Positions 50,752 to 60,141 of a stretch of DNA of 64,000 nucleotides are shown one piece after another. The notes beneath the pieces are model-generated. The model had not been told where the DNA came from. It did not search any database and was given only the letters and a program-made list of their open reading frames with translations. Position numbers and translations under genes: made by a program. This DNA comes from Bacteroidales bacterium (lineage in GTDB: Bacteria > Bacteroidota > Bacteroidia > Bacteroidales > UBA932), in contig JAFUDV010000013.1 of assembly GCA_017464245.1 (NCBI GenBank), positions 1-64,000 on the forward strand, written 5' to 3'. Position 1 is the first letter of the stretch. Each line of letters opens with the position of its first letter.

Positions 50752-52005
50752 TTATTCGTCACGCATGGCGTCAACGGGTTTGATGCGCATGGCGCGGAGG
50801 GCGGGCATCAGGCCCGCGAGGACACCGAGGACGGTGAGGAGGAGGGCGGCGAGGACCGCGGTGCCGAAGGGCACCTGGAAGGCGGCCTTGAGGACGCCGT
50901 CCGTGGTCATCGCCAGCTCCACGCCCGCGAGGATGAGGACGCTGAACACGATGCCCGACAGGCCGGCCACGAGCGTCAGGACGATGCTCTCGGAGATGAT
51001 CTGCCCGAGGATCTGGTTCGGCGTGGCGCCGATGGCCCGCCGGATGCCGATCTCGGTCGTGCGTTCCTTCACCGACACCATCATGATGTTGGATACGCCG
51101 ATGACGCCGGCGAGGAGGGTCCCCAGGCCGATGAGCCAGATCAGGAAGTTGATGCCCCGGAACAGGTTGTCCACGATGCCGAAGATGAGCTGGGTGTTGA
51201 GGAGGAACATCGCCTGCTCGTCGTCGGGAGCGATGTAGTGCCGGCGGGCGATGATTTCCCGCACGCGCGGAGTGATGTCGCTCATCGTGACGCCTTCCTT
51301 CGCCGTGAAGCACAGCAGGTGGACCGTGTTCCCGAGATTGTAGGCCTTCCGGGCCTGGTTGACGGGGATGGTGACCGCGTCGGCGGCGCTTCCGTTGATG
51401 CTGATTCCCCCGCTTTCCTTCCAGTCCACGCCGATGACGGTGTAATAGCTGCCGTCGATGCTGATGCGCTGTCCGGTGGGGTCGCCTCCCTCCGGGAACA
51501 GATTGGCATAGACGCGTTTGCCGATGAAGCATACCTTCCGCTCCTGGGCATTGTCGGCGTCGTTGATGTAGCGTCCGTACTTGATGGAAGGCGTTTCGAT
51601 GCGGCTGTAATCGGCCCGGGCCCCTTTCACGACGGCACGGGAGTAGGTGTTCTCGTCCCGGGTGACGCTCTTTCCCCACAGGCTCACGGTGGGGGAGACG
51701 GTCTCGAGTTCGGGCACCATGGCCTTGAGGCGGTCCACATCGGCATATTCGAGGTTCCAGGTACGGCCTTTCTTGAAACCCTTGTAGGGTTTGGTGGTCT
51801 CGCTGGTGGCGACGATGCAGGTGTTCTGGGCGAAGCCTTCGAAGTTCTGCACCAGCAGGTCCTTGAGGCCCTGTCCGCCGCCCGTGAGGAGCATGAGCAT
51901 GAACACGCCCCAGAACACGCCGAATCCGGTGAGGATGCTCCGGCTCCGGTTGCGGAGGATGCTGTCCAGGATTTCCCGGAAGGTATCAGTGTCGAAGAGT
52001 CTCAT
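50752..52005 (-). CDS. MacB-like ABC transporter permease (second)
   Basis: Start MRLFDTDTFREI gives 417 residues; longer in-frame upstream starts lie inside the other permease gene and were rejected. The layout is one N-terminal membrane helix (about 20-42), a large periplasmic MacB_PCD domain, then three C-terminal helices of the FtsX fold, with the family motif ERTTEIGIRRAIGATPNQIL. MacB-type pumps do not move substrate through the membrane but push it through TolC from the periplasm. It overlaps the first permease gene by four bases. A heterodimer with that permease is likely. Confidence 0.92.
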   Translation of the reverse strand: MRLFDTDTFREILDSILRNRSRSILTGFGVFWGVFMLMLLTGGGQGLKDLLVQNFEGFAQNTCIVATSETTKPYKGFKKGRTWNLEYADVDRLKAMVPELETVSPTVSLWGKSVTRDENTYSRAVVKGARADYSRIETPSIKYGRYINDADNAQERKVCFIGKRVYANLFPEGGDPTGQRISIDGSYYTVIGVDWKESGGISINGSAADAVTIPVNQARKAYNLGNTVHLLCFTAKEGVTMSDITPRVREIIARRHYIAPDDEQAMFLLNTQLIFGIVDNLFRGINFLIWLIGLGTLLAGVIGVSNIMMVSVKERTTEIGIRRAIGATPNQILGQIISESIVLTLVAGLSGIVFSVLILAGVELAMTTDGVLKAAFQVPFGTAVLAALLLTVLGVLAGLMPALRAMRIKPVDAMRDE

Positions 52006-53263
52006 TCCGCGCGCAGGGCTTCGATGGGTTTCACACGTGCCGCCTTCCACGCGGGGATGGCCCCGGCGAGAGTTCCGGCGACGATCAGCAGAAGGGTGGC
52101 TTCCAGGGCGACGTCCAGGCCCACGGAAGGGTTCACCAGCATCTGGATCTTCTGGAAGCCGATGTCCACGGCCTTCTGTCCCACGGTCTTGTCCATCACC
52201 TGGCAGGCGATCATCCCGAGGAACATGCCCACATAGCCGAAGGCGGCGGTGATGGCCACGCTCTCGGCGATGATGAGCTTGAGGATCTCGAAGGGAGAGG
52301 CGCCGATGGCCTTCCGGATGCCGAACTCGTGGGTGCGCTCCTTCACGGTGATGAGCATGATGTTGGACACGCCCACGATGCCGCTCACCAGCGTCAGGAG
52401 ACCCAGGATCCACAGGGCCGTGCGGATGATCCGCTGGGCGTCGTTCATCTGCATGTTCTCCGTATAGCCGTTGCGGATCCAGATGCCTCTCCGGTCGTCG
52501 GGGGCGATGTCGTGCCGGCGCCGGATCGCCGCGCCGTATTCTTTGTCGAAGGCTTCGTAGCCCTCCTTGGTCCGCGGACCGTCCACCTTGAAGGTGATGC
52601 TCTCCACCTTGTCGCTGCTGTCATAGATGCCCTTGTAGGTGGTGTAGGGGATGGGACAGGTCCGGTACATGTCGGATTCGTCGGTGTGGTAGATGCCCAC
52701 CACGAGGTAGGACACCGGTCCGGCGCCCACCCATCGGCCCACAAGGGACTTCGGATCCCGGGAAAGGAGCTCCTTCGCCTGAGAAAGGCTCAGGACCAGG
52801 ACTTTCCGCCTTTCCTTCACGTCGTCCGGGTTCAGGAACCGGCCGGCGTAGAGCTTGATCTTGTTCTGCTCCATGTAGTCCGGCATCACGCCGGAAATGT
52901 TTCCTGCGACCGTGTTTCCGTCCAGGCTGAAGGTGACGGACGTGGAAGCCGTCTGCCGCGTGACCTCGCTGACCTCCGCGGACCATTTAGCGGACTCCGT
53001 GAAGGTGACGTCCTTCTCGTCCAGGGTGATCTCCCGGCCTTCCTGATATCCCGCGTACGGTTTGGAGGTCCGCCAGCCTTCCACCGTGATGTTCTGGGAG
53101 ATGAAGTCCTCCATGTTGCCCATGAACGAGTTCATCAGGCCGTTTCCGGCCCCCAGCAGGCAGATCAGCAGGAAGATGCCCCAGCTCACCGCAAAGCCCG
53201 TCAGGGCCGTGCGGAGCTTGTTGTTCCTCAGCGTGGAGCCTATTTCGTGGATGAGTTCCCGCA

Positions 53264-53264
<1 letters not shown>
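52002..53264 (-). CDS. MacB-like ABC transporter permease (first)
   Basis: A 420-residue paralogue of the next permease with the same topology: one N-terminal helix, a periplasmic domain, then three helices with ERTHEFGIRKAIGASPFEIL. The two permeases presumably form a heterodimer powered by the separate ATPase, unlike classical MacB, where both parts are one chain. Its start shares one base with the ATPase stop. What is exported is unknown. Confidence 0.92.
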
Positions 53265-53977
<713 letters not shown>

Positions 53978-54006
53978 TTCTTGTGTATTAGTATGCTATT
54001 ACACTG

Positions 54007-54014
54007 CAAATATA
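54007..54014 (-). promoter_or_regulatory. Promoter -7 box of the efflux operon
   Basis: Minus-strand TATATTTG fits TAnnTTTG and lies 30 bases before the ATPase ATG. Confidence 0.6.
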
Positions 54015-54023
54015 AATGGAATA

Positions 54024-54067
54024 ATTGAACCGGCCAAATCTTTTTGCAAAAAATCGGCCGGTTCAAT
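54024..54067. promoter_or_regulatory. 44-base nested palindrome upstream of the efflux operon
   Basis: ATTGAACCGGCC (54024-54035) and GGCCGGTTCAAT (54056-54067) are exact inverted repeats, and the 20-base middle contains the perfect palindrome TTTTTGCAAAAA. It overlaps the spacer and -33 region of the efflux promoter, so it may be an operator. It also lies after the FadD stop on the same strand and could act as that gene's terminator, though no strong T-run follows. Confidence 0.55.
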
Positions 54068-54091
54068 ACAAAATGGCTGTCTGCCCGTCTT

Positions 54092-56014
54092 TTATTTCAG
54101 CGCCTCGACGTTCCGGTCGTTCCGGATATCCTTGCCCTCGGCGGTGTACAGGTAGTCCAACAGGGTAGCATAGTGCTCTTCCACCTTGCCGCGGACGATC
54201 TTCATCGTGGAGTTCATCATCTTGTTGGCGATGGTGAATTCCTCGTCGCAGATGCCGATCGCGGTCGGGAGCCAGCGCTCGGGGAACATGCCCTCGTGCT
54301 TGCCGCCCTTCTTGTAGGAGTCCACCTCGCCCTGGAGGATGTCCAGCATGGCCTTCCGGCCTTCGACGGACGCAGCGTCCAGGCCCTTGGCCTCCACGGC
54401 CTCCTTCAGCGCGGCCTTGTCAGGGACGATGAGGGCGACGCAGTAGGGATTCTGGTTGTTGTGGAGCACGCAGGCATTGACATACTTGGAGGTCTCGGTG
54501 AGGTTGTCCTCGAAGCCTTCCGGGGAGTACTTCTCGCCGTCGGAGGAAATGAGGAGGCTCTTGAAACGGCCCACGACATACAGGAATTCCGGGTCGTCCG
54601 GGCAGATGTAGCCCATGTCGCCGGTGTGGAGCCAGCCGTCCACGACGGTGTCGGCCGTGGCCTTGGGGTTCTTCCAGTAGCCGGCCATCACGTTCTCGCC
54701 GCGGATGACGATCTCACCGCGGGTGCCGTGCGGAACTTCCTTTCCTTCCGCGTCCAGGATGACGCAGTCCATGGGCTTGACGATGCGGCCGGAGGAGCCG
54801 AAGCGGGCGTGGCCCTCGGAGTTCGCGCAGATGATCGGGGTCGCCTCGGTGAGGCCGTAGCCCTGGAACATGGGCATGCCCACGGCGCAGAAGAAGCGCT
54901 GGAGCTCGATGTCCAGGAGGGCGCCGCCGCCCACGAAGAACTTCATCCGTCCGCCGAAGCTCTCGCGGACCTTCTTGAACAGGATCTTGTCGAACAGGTC
55001 CACCAGGGGCTTGCGCCAGAAGGTGCCGCCCGTGCCGCGGTTGTAGTATTCCCGGTTGTACTTGATGGCGTTCCGGAGGGCGAAGTTGAAGAGCTTCTCC
55101 ACCTTCGGGCCCTGCTTCTTGATGCCGCCTTCGATGTTCTTCTTGAAGTTGCGGGCGAGGGCCGGGACGGAGAGCATCACATGCGGACGCGTCTCGGCGA
55201 TGGCCGTCGGGACGTTGCGAAGGGTGGCCAGGGCGTTCTTGCCGATGGGCACGAAGGCGATGGAGCCGCCGTAGTACATCATCGTGTACATGCCGGCCAC
55301 ATGGGCGAAGCAGTGGTCCAGCGGGAGGATGATGAGCATCACGTTGTTCTCCTCGATGGAGATGACGGAGTGGCCCTGGGTCACGTTGGCGGTGTAGTTG
55401 CGGTGGGTGAGGAGGATGCCCTTCGGGTCCGCGGTGGTCCCGGAGGTATAGGAGATGTTGGCATAGTCGTCCGGGCCCACGGACTTGTAGCGGGCCACGA
55501 ACTCGTCCATATGGGCCTTGAGGAACTCGTCGCCCATCTTCTGGATCTCGGACATCCGGATCTCCTTGTCCTCCAGCTTGTCATAGTCGAAGGCGTTGTC
55601 GTCGAAGACGATGACCTTCTCCACGTCCGGGCATTCCGGCAGGATGGCTCGGATCTTGGGCAGATGGTTGCCGGATACGAAGATCCACTTGGATTCGGAA
55701 TGGTTGATGCGGAACACGAGGTCCTTCCCTTCGCCGAGGTTCACGGAGAGGGGAACGTCGGTCGCGCCGGCATACATGGCGCCGAGCTCGGCCATGATCC
55801 ACATCGCACGGCTCTCGGAAAGGAGGGCGATCTTCTCGCCTTTTTTCAGGCCGAGCGAGATGAGGCCGGCGCCGATGCGGTAAGCCTCGTTGCGGGTCTG
55901 CTCCTGGGTGATCTCCAGCCACTGGCCGTTCACTTTCTCGCGGAGGTACACATGGTCGGCGAACTGCCGGCTGTACTTCTCCACGAAGTCGATGATCGTA
56001 GGTCTTTCTGTCAT
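54092..56014 (-). CDS. Long-chain acyl-CoA ligase (AMP-binding)
   Basis: A 640-residue adenylate-forming enzyme that activates a fatty acid with ATP and joins it to CoA. The P-loop motif YTSGTTADPKG is at 189-199, followed by GYGLTEATPII and GWLHTGDMGYI (A8 region) with a C-terminal lid. Length and order match bacterial FadD/FAA1-like long-chain ligases. It is associated with the inner membrane face without a membrane helix. No convincing TAnnTTTG box lies in the 33 bases upstream, where the preceding kinase gene ends in a terminator, so its promoter is unclear. Confidence 0.92.
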   Translation of the reverse strand: MTERPTIIDFVEKYSRQFADHVYLREKVNGQWLEITQEQTRNEAYRIGAGLISLGLKKGEKIALLSESRAMWIMAELGAMYAGATDVPLSVNLGEGKDLVFRINHSESKWIFVSGNHLPKIRAILPECPDVEKVIVFDDNAFDYDKLEDKEIRMSEIQKMGDEFLKAHMDEFVARYKSVGPDDYANISYTSGTTADPKGILLTHRNYTANVTQGHSVISIEENNVMLIILPLDHCFAHVAGMYTMMYYGGSIAFVPIGKNALATLRNVPTAIAETRPHVMLSVPALARNFKKNIEGGIKKQGPKVEKLFNFALRNAIKYNREYYNRGTGGTFWRKPLVDLFDKILFKKVRESFGGRMKFFVGGGALLDIELQRFFCAVGMPMFQGYGLTEATPIICANSEGHARFGSSGRIVKPMDCVILDAEGKEVPHGTRGEIVIRGENVMAGYWKNPKATADTVVDGWLHTGDMGYICPDDPEFLYVVGRFKSLLISSDGEKYSPEGFEDNLTETSKYVNACVLHNNQNPYCVALIVPDKAALKEAVEAKGLDAASVEGRKAMLDILQGEVDSYKKGGKHEGMFPERWLPTAIGICDEEFTIANKMMNSTMKIVRGKVEEHYATLLDYLYTAEGKDIRNDRNVEALK

Positions 56015-56031
56015 AAGATTGGGTATATGTG

Positions 56032-56060
56032 AAAAACCCCGGCGGAACTATTCCGCGGGG
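56032..56060 (-). terminator. Intrinsic terminator spanning the kinase stop codon
   Basis: On the minus strand CCCCGCGGAA, then the stop TAG as loop, then TTCCGCCGGGG and TTTTT. The stem has ten pairs with one bulged base; the loop is the stop codon itself. Transcription from the kinase promoter should end before FadD. Confidence 0.75.
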
Positions 56061-56668
56061 AAGAGGCCGAACAGTTCGGCGTCGATCTTGTCGGTGATGA
56101 GCTGGAAGTCCTCGGGACGGTTCTCGAACTTGATGTTGTCCACGTCCACGATGAGGAGGCGGGACTTGTAGTCCTTGATCCAGTCCTCATAGCGCTGGTT
56201 CAGGCCGGTGATGTAGTCGATGCGGATGGAGCGCTCGTACTCGCGGCCGCGCTTCTGGATCTGGGCGATCAGGTTCGGGATGGAACTCCGCAGGTAGATC
56301 AGCAGGTCCGGCGGGTTCACCAGGGACATCATCAGGTCGAACAGGTCGCTGTAGTTCTCGAAGTCCCGGGTGCTCATCAGGCCCATCGCATGGAGGTTCG
56401 GCGCGAAGATGCGGGCGTCCTCGTAGATGGTGCGGTCCTGGATGATGATGTCCTTCTGCTTGGAGATCTCCACCACATCCTGGAAACGCTTGTTCAGGAA
56501 ATAGATCTGGAGGTTGAAGGACCAGCGCTCCATGTCCTCGTAGAAGTCGGCGAGGTAGGGGTTGAAGTCGACGGACTCGAACTTGGGGGTCCACCCGTAG
56601 TGGGCGGCGAGCATCTTGGTCAGCGTGGTCTTTCCGCTGCCGATATTTCCGGCGATGGCGATATGCAT
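56048..56668 (-). CDS. Deoxynucleoside kinase (second)
   Basis: A 206-residue deoxynucleoside kinase of the dAK/dGK family that salvages deoxynucleosides to monophosphates. P-loop GNIGSGKTT is at 7-15; the substrate-site ESVDFNPYLADFY and the QDRTIYEDA segment with the catalytic DR pair are intact. It is a close paralogue of the gene just upstream, and the two may pair as a heterodimer, as in lactobacilli. It has its own promoter box at 56714-56721, with a copy of the dispersed repeat in the leader. Confidence 0.9.
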   Translation of the reverse strand: MHIAIAGNIGSGKTTLTKMLAAHYGWTPKFESVDFNPYLADFYEDMERWSFNLQIYFLNKRFQDVVEISKQKDIIIQDRTIYEDARIFAPNLHAMGLMSTRDFENYSDLFDLMMSLVNPPDLLIYLRSSIPNLIAQIQKRGREYERSIRIDYITGLNQRYEDWIKDYKSRLLIVDVDNIKFENRPEDFQLITDKIDAELFGLFPAE

Positions 56669-56682
56669 GATAATAAGGTTTT

Positions 56683-56710
56683 AGATCCTTCGGCTTCGCT
56701 CAGGATGACA
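56683..56710. repeat. Dispersed intergenic repeat, copy C
   Basis: Reads GATCCTTCGGCTTCGCTCAG then GATGACA. It lies in the 62-base gap between the two kinase genes, downstream of the second kinase's promoter box. Confidence 0.6.
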
Positions 56711-56713
56711 ATG

Positions 56714-56721
56714 CAAAAGTA
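56714..56721 (-). promoter_or_regulatory. Promoter -7 box of the second kinase
   Basis: Minus-strand TACTTTTG fits TAnnTTTG and lies 46 bases before the ATG at 56668. Confidence 0.5.
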
Positions 56722-56730
56722 GCAATTATT

Positions 56731-57342
56731 TCAGAACAAACCATACAGTTCCGCGTCGATGCGGTCGGTGATGAGGGCGAAATCTTCCGGCCGGTTCAGG
56801 AAGTCCAGGTGGTCCACGTCGATGGTGATGAGCCGCCCGGTATAGCTGCCGATCCATGCCTCGTACCGGTCGTTCAGGCCGGCGAGGTACTCGATGGAGA
56901 TGCCCTGCTCGTAGTCGCGGCCGCGCTTGGCGATCTGCGCCACCAGGTGCTCGATGGAACTTTTCAGGTAGATCAGCAGGTCCGGCTGCTTCACCACTTC
57001 CATCATCACGTTGTAGCTGTCCATGAAGGTGTGGTAGTCCCGCTCGGACAGGTTCCCCTGGGCGTAGTTGTTCGCCACGAAGATCTGGACGCCCTCCATC
57101 ACGGTGCGGTCCTGGATGATCACCTCGTCGGACTTGCCGATCTCGATGACGTCGTGCAGCCGCTTGTTCAGGAAGTACATCTCCAGGGCGAAGGACCAGC
57201 GCTTGATGTCCGCGTAGTAGTCGGCGAGGTACGGGTTGTAGGTGACCGACTCGAACTTCGGGGTCCAGCCGTAGTGGCGTGCGAGGAGGGTGGTGAGCGT
57301 CGTCTTGCCGCTGCCGATATTGCCTGCGATTCCGATGTGCAT
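56731..57342 (-). CDS. Deoxynucleoside kinase (first)
   Basis: A 203-residue paralogue of the following kinase, with P-loop GNIGSGKTT at 7-15, FESVTYNPYLADYY and IIQDRTVMEGVQIF. The two proteins share most of their sequence, pointing to a tandem duplication. Differences around the substrate pocket (DRTVMEGVQIFVAN against DRTIYEDARIFAPN) suggest they prefer different bases, but which is which cannot be said. It has its own promoter, divergent from the MBL hydrolase. Confidence 0.9.
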   Translation of the reverse strand: MHIGIAGNIGSGKTTLTTLLARHYGWTPKFESVTYNPYLADYYADIKRWSFALEMYFLNKRLHDVIEIGKSDEVIIQDRTVMEGVQIFVANNYAQGNLSERDYHTFMDSYNVMMEVVKQPDLLIYLKSSIEHLVAQIAKRGRDYEQGISIEYLAGLNDRYEAWIGSYTGRLITIDVDHLDFLNRPEDFALITDRIDAELYGLF

Positions 57343-57361
57343 GGGAGAGGGGTTATCTTGA

Positions 57362-57369
57362 CAAAGTTA
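57362..57369 (-). promoter_or_regulatory. Promoter -7 box of the first kinase
   Basis: Minus-strand TAACTTTG, 20 bases before the ATG. Confidence 0.65.
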
Positions 57370-57382
57370 GGGAAATATTCCG

Positions 57383-57390
57383 TATTTTTG
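57383..57390 (+). promoter_or_regulatory. Promoter -7 box of the MBL hydrolase
   Basis: TATTTTTG, 21 bases before the ATG at 57412; divergent from the kinase box 14 bases away. Confidence 0.65.
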
Positions 57391-57411
57391 CAATCTAATT
57401 CCGAACATGCC

Positions 57412-58128
57412 ATGCTTCAGGTCAAGATTTTTCAGGTCAATCCGCTGGGTGAAAACTGCATCGTCCTCTGGGAAGATGCGCAGGAAGGGAAGGACGTCAA
57501 GTCCTGCGCCGTCGTGGACCCGGGCTTCTTCCGGGACGACGAGGAGGAGCAGGTCCTGTCCTTCCTCCGGGACAAAGGCCTCGCCCCCGATGCCATCCTC
57601 CTGACGCACGGTCACTTCGACCACACTTGGGGCGTCGCCTCCCTGGTGAGGCGCTTCGGCTGCCCGGTGTACCTGAGTGCGGCCGACGATCCCGTCCTCC
57701 GCTTCGGCTCCTCCCTCCTGGACCGGCTGCAGCTGCACAAGTCCGTGGAACTGTTCGAATACCAGGATGTCGCTGACGGACAGGTGATTCCCGCCGGCGG
57801 CGTCTCCTGGCAGGTCATCACCACGCCCGGCCACACGCCCGGCTGCGTGTGCTACTACTGCGAAGCGGCCGGCGTCCTCCTCTCCGGCGACACCCTCTTC
57901 GCCGGCAGCATCGGCCGGACCGACCTGGACGGCGGCGACTACGACGCCCTCATCAAGTCCGTCATGGACAAGGTCATGGGCCTTCCCGGCGAGACGGACG
58001 TCATCCCCGGACACGGCCATCCCACCTCCATCGGCCGCGAAGCCGCCACCAATCCCTTCCTCATCCCCTTCAACGAGCCCGACACCGACTGGTGGAACCA
58101 GGACGGCATAGAATTGGATGGAATCTGA
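57412..58128 (+). CDS. MBL-fold metal-dependent hydrolase (glyoxalase II-like)
   Basis: Start MLQVKIFQVNPLGENC gives 238 residues; the long in-frame upstream extension is antisense to the kinase and was rejected. Two-metal site motifs: THGHFDH at 65-71, HTPG, SGDTLFAGSIGRTD and PGHG. The ending GPGHG-like HPTSIGREAATNPF is typical of the YcbL/glyoxalase II group, which hydrolyses thioesters such as S-lactoylglutathione; the true substrate here is open. It is cytoplasmic, with no signal peptide. Confidence 0.9.
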   Translation: MLQVKIFQVNPLGENCIVLWEDAQEGKDVKSCAVVDPGFFRDDEEEQVLSFLRDKGLAPDAILLTHGHFDHTWGVASLVRRFGCPVYLSAADDPVLRFGSSLLDRLQLHKSVELFEYQDVADGQVIPAGGVSWQVITTPGHTPGCVCYYCEAAGVLLSGDTLFAGSIGRTDLDGGDYDALIKSVMDKVMGLPGETDVIPGHGHPTSIGREAATNPFLIPFNEPDTDWWNQDGIELDGI

Positions 58129-58171
58129 TGATTCCGCAGGCTTCTTTCTTGCTTTTGCCGATGGTTTTGCG

Positions 58172-58179
58172 TAAATTTG
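58172..58179 (+). promoter_or_regulatory. Promoter -7 box of recJ
   Basis: TAAATTTG ends seven bases before the recJ ATG, implying a very short leader or none. Confidence 0.55.
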
Positions 58180-58186
58180 TAGGACT

Positions 58187-59923
58187 ATGGGCATCACGGA
58201 ACGCAAATGGACCGTCCATGAGCCGGGAGATCCGGAGAAAGTGGGACGGCTGGCGACGGAGCTCGGCGTGGACCGGGTTCTGGCGGAGCTGCTGGTCCAG
58301 CGCGGCGTGGAAACCTTCGAGCAGGCGCGGCGGTTCTTCCGTCCGTCCCTCCAGGATCTCCACGACCCGTTCCTGATGAAGGACATGGACAAGGCCGTGG
58401 AACGGCTCCACGAAGCCATCACCCGGGGGCAGAAGGTCCTCGTGTACGGCGACTACGACGTGGACGGCACCACCGCCGTCGCCCTGGTCTATTCCTTCGT
58501 CCGCCGTTTCACCAAGAGAGTCGATTATTACATCCCCGACCGCTATGACGAGGGTTACGGCCTCTCCTACAAAGGTTTGGACTGGGCGTCGGACAACGGC
58601 GTGGACCTCCTCATCACCCTGGACTGCGGCATCAAGGCCATCGAGAAGGTGGAGTACGCCCGGAGCAAGGGCATCGACGTGATTATCTGCGACCATCACC
58701 TTCCGGAGGACGCGCTCCCGGCCGCCGTGGCGGTACTGGACCCCAAGCGGGAGGACGACCATTATCCGTTCGACGACCTGTGCGGCTGCGGCGTGGGCTT
58801 CAAGTTCGTCCAGGGCTATTCCCGGAAGTACAACATCGACTTCGAGACCCTCGAGCCCCTGCTGGACCTGCAGGTGGTCTCCATCGCTTCCGACCTCGTG
58901 TCCATGGTGGGGGAGAACCGCGTCCTCGCGCACTTCGGCCTCAAGCGGCTCAACGAGAACCCCCGGAAGGGCCTTCTCGCGATGATCAACCTCGCGAAGC
59001 TGGAACCCGGGCATGTGGGCATCGACGACATCGTGTTCAAGATCGGCCCGCGCATCAACGCCGCCGGCCGGATGGAGTCCGGCAAACTGGCCGTGGAACT
59101 CCTGACCGCGATGGACGACCGCTCGGCCTTCCTGATCGGCGAGAAGATCAACGACAACAACAACGAGCGCAAGAACATCGACCGGGAAATCACCCAGGAA
59201 GCCCTGCAGATGGTGGCCGACGGCACCGCCCTGGAGACGGAGAACGTCACGATCGTCTATAACCCCACCTGGAACAAGGGCGTCGTGGGCATCGTCGCCT
59301 CCCGCCTCGTGGAGGCCTACTACAAGCCCACGGTCGTGCTCACCAAGTCCAACGGTTTCGTCACCGGCTCCGCCCGCAGCGTCGCCGGATTCGACCTGTA
59401 TGCCTCCATCGAGAGCTGCGCGGACCTGCTGGAGAACTTCGGCGGCCATGTCTATGCGGCCGGCCTCACGATGAAGGAGGAGAACCTGGAGGAATTCTGC
59501 CGCCGGATGAACGCCTTCGTCTCCGGCAACATCACCAAGCAGGAACTCACCCCGGTCGTGGACATCGACTTCCGCCTGGACTTCTCCCAGATCACGCCCA
59601 AGTTCTTCCGCATCCTCAAGCAGTTCCAGCCCTTCGGCCCCGGCAACGCGAACCCGGTCTTCCTGACCGAGGACGTCTATGACGCCGGCAACGGCCGCAA
59701 GGTGGGCGCCGGCGGCGTGCACCTCAAGCTGGACCTCATGCAGGAATCCCAGCCCTACCGCCAGATCCCGGCCATCGGCTTCAACATGGCCGATTTCTAC
59801 GACCACATCAAGGCCGGCAACCCCATCGACGTGTGCTACTCCATCGTCGAGAACTTCTACCGCGGCTCCTCGACTCTCCAGCTGAGACTCAAGGACATGC
59901 GGGAACGGGATGAACTGATCTGA
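58187..59923 (+). CDS. recJ: Single-stranded-DNA-specific exonuclease RecJ
   Basis: A 578-residue 5'-3' single-strand DNA exonuclease used in RecF-pathway recombination and mismatch repair. The DHH phosphoesterase core has YGDYDVDGT (87-95) and the DHH motif itself at 169-171. Other marks are the LDPKRED segment, GPRINAAGRM, the DHHA1 region GGHVYAAGLTM, and a C-terminal OB-fold from about 470. RecO, also in this window, works in the same pathway, but the genes are about 33 kb apart. Confidence 0.96.
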   Translation: MGITERKWTVHEPGDPEKVGRLATELGVDRVLAELLVQRGVETFEQARRFFRPSLQDLHDPFLMKDMDKAVERLHEAITRGQKVLVYGDYDVDGTTAVALVYSFVRRFTKRVDYYIPDRYDEGYGLSYKGLDWASDNGVDLLITLDCGIKAIEKVEYARSKGIDVIICDHHLPEDALPAAVAVLDPKREDDHYPFDDLCGCGVGFKFVQGYSRKYNIDFETLEPLLDLQVVSIASDLVSMVGENRVLAHFGLKRLNENPRKGLLAMINLAKLEPGHVGIDDIVFKIGPRINAAGRMESGKLAVELLTAMDDRSAFLIGEKINDNNNERKNIDREITQEALQMVADGTALETENVTIVYNPTWNKGVVGIVASRLVEAYYKPTVVLTKSNGFVTGSARSVAGFDLYASIESCADLLENFGGHVYAAGLTMKEENLEEFCRRMNAFVSGNITKQELTPVVDIDFRLDFSQITPKFFRILKQFQPFGPGNANPVFLTEDVYDAGNGRKVGAGGVHLKLDLMQESQPYRQIPAIGFNMADFYDHIKAGNPIDVCYSIVENFYRGSSTLQLRLKDMRERDELI

Positions 59924-59980
59924 TTCCTCCGGAATAGACTGATCTTCTGTTGGTGCGTACAGGGACTATCCGTCCTGCTT

Positions 59981-60141
59981 GGCGCAGGTCCCCCGGTTTG
60001 GGGGCGCAGGTGTGATTTTATGCTCAACCTGCGCCACCATAGGCCACAGAAGCGCGAATCGCGGCGCCGGTCCCCACCCTTTTTCCTCACCTGCGCCAAT
60101 AATGCAACGTACCTGTACCACCCCCAAAGCACACCTGCGCC
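59981..60141. repeat. Cluster of five GGCGCAGGT motifs
   Basis: The 9-mer GGCGCAGGT occurs at 59981-59989 and 60003-60011, and its reverse complement ACCTGCGCC at 60027-60035, 60089-60097 and 60133-60141. Start-to-start distances are 22, 24, 62 and 44, close to multiples of 22. The second and third copies could pair as a hairpin. The 163 bases after recJ hold no recognisable gene, and the Rhs duplication ends 22 bases after the last copy. Confidence 0.6.

Noticed and set aside
52006..52413. N-terminal extension of the second permease
   Set aside because: Lies inside the first permease gene; MRLFDTDTF at 52005 has the ATGA overlap and normal permease N-terminus.
56809..57411. 201-residue N-terminal extension of the MBL hydrolase
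   Set aside because: Antisense to the first kinase; MBL proteins of this type start at MLQVKIF-like sequence, just after the promoter box.
59981..60141. CRISPR array
   Set aside because: Repeats are only nine bases, in both orientations, with unequal spacers, and no cas genes are present.
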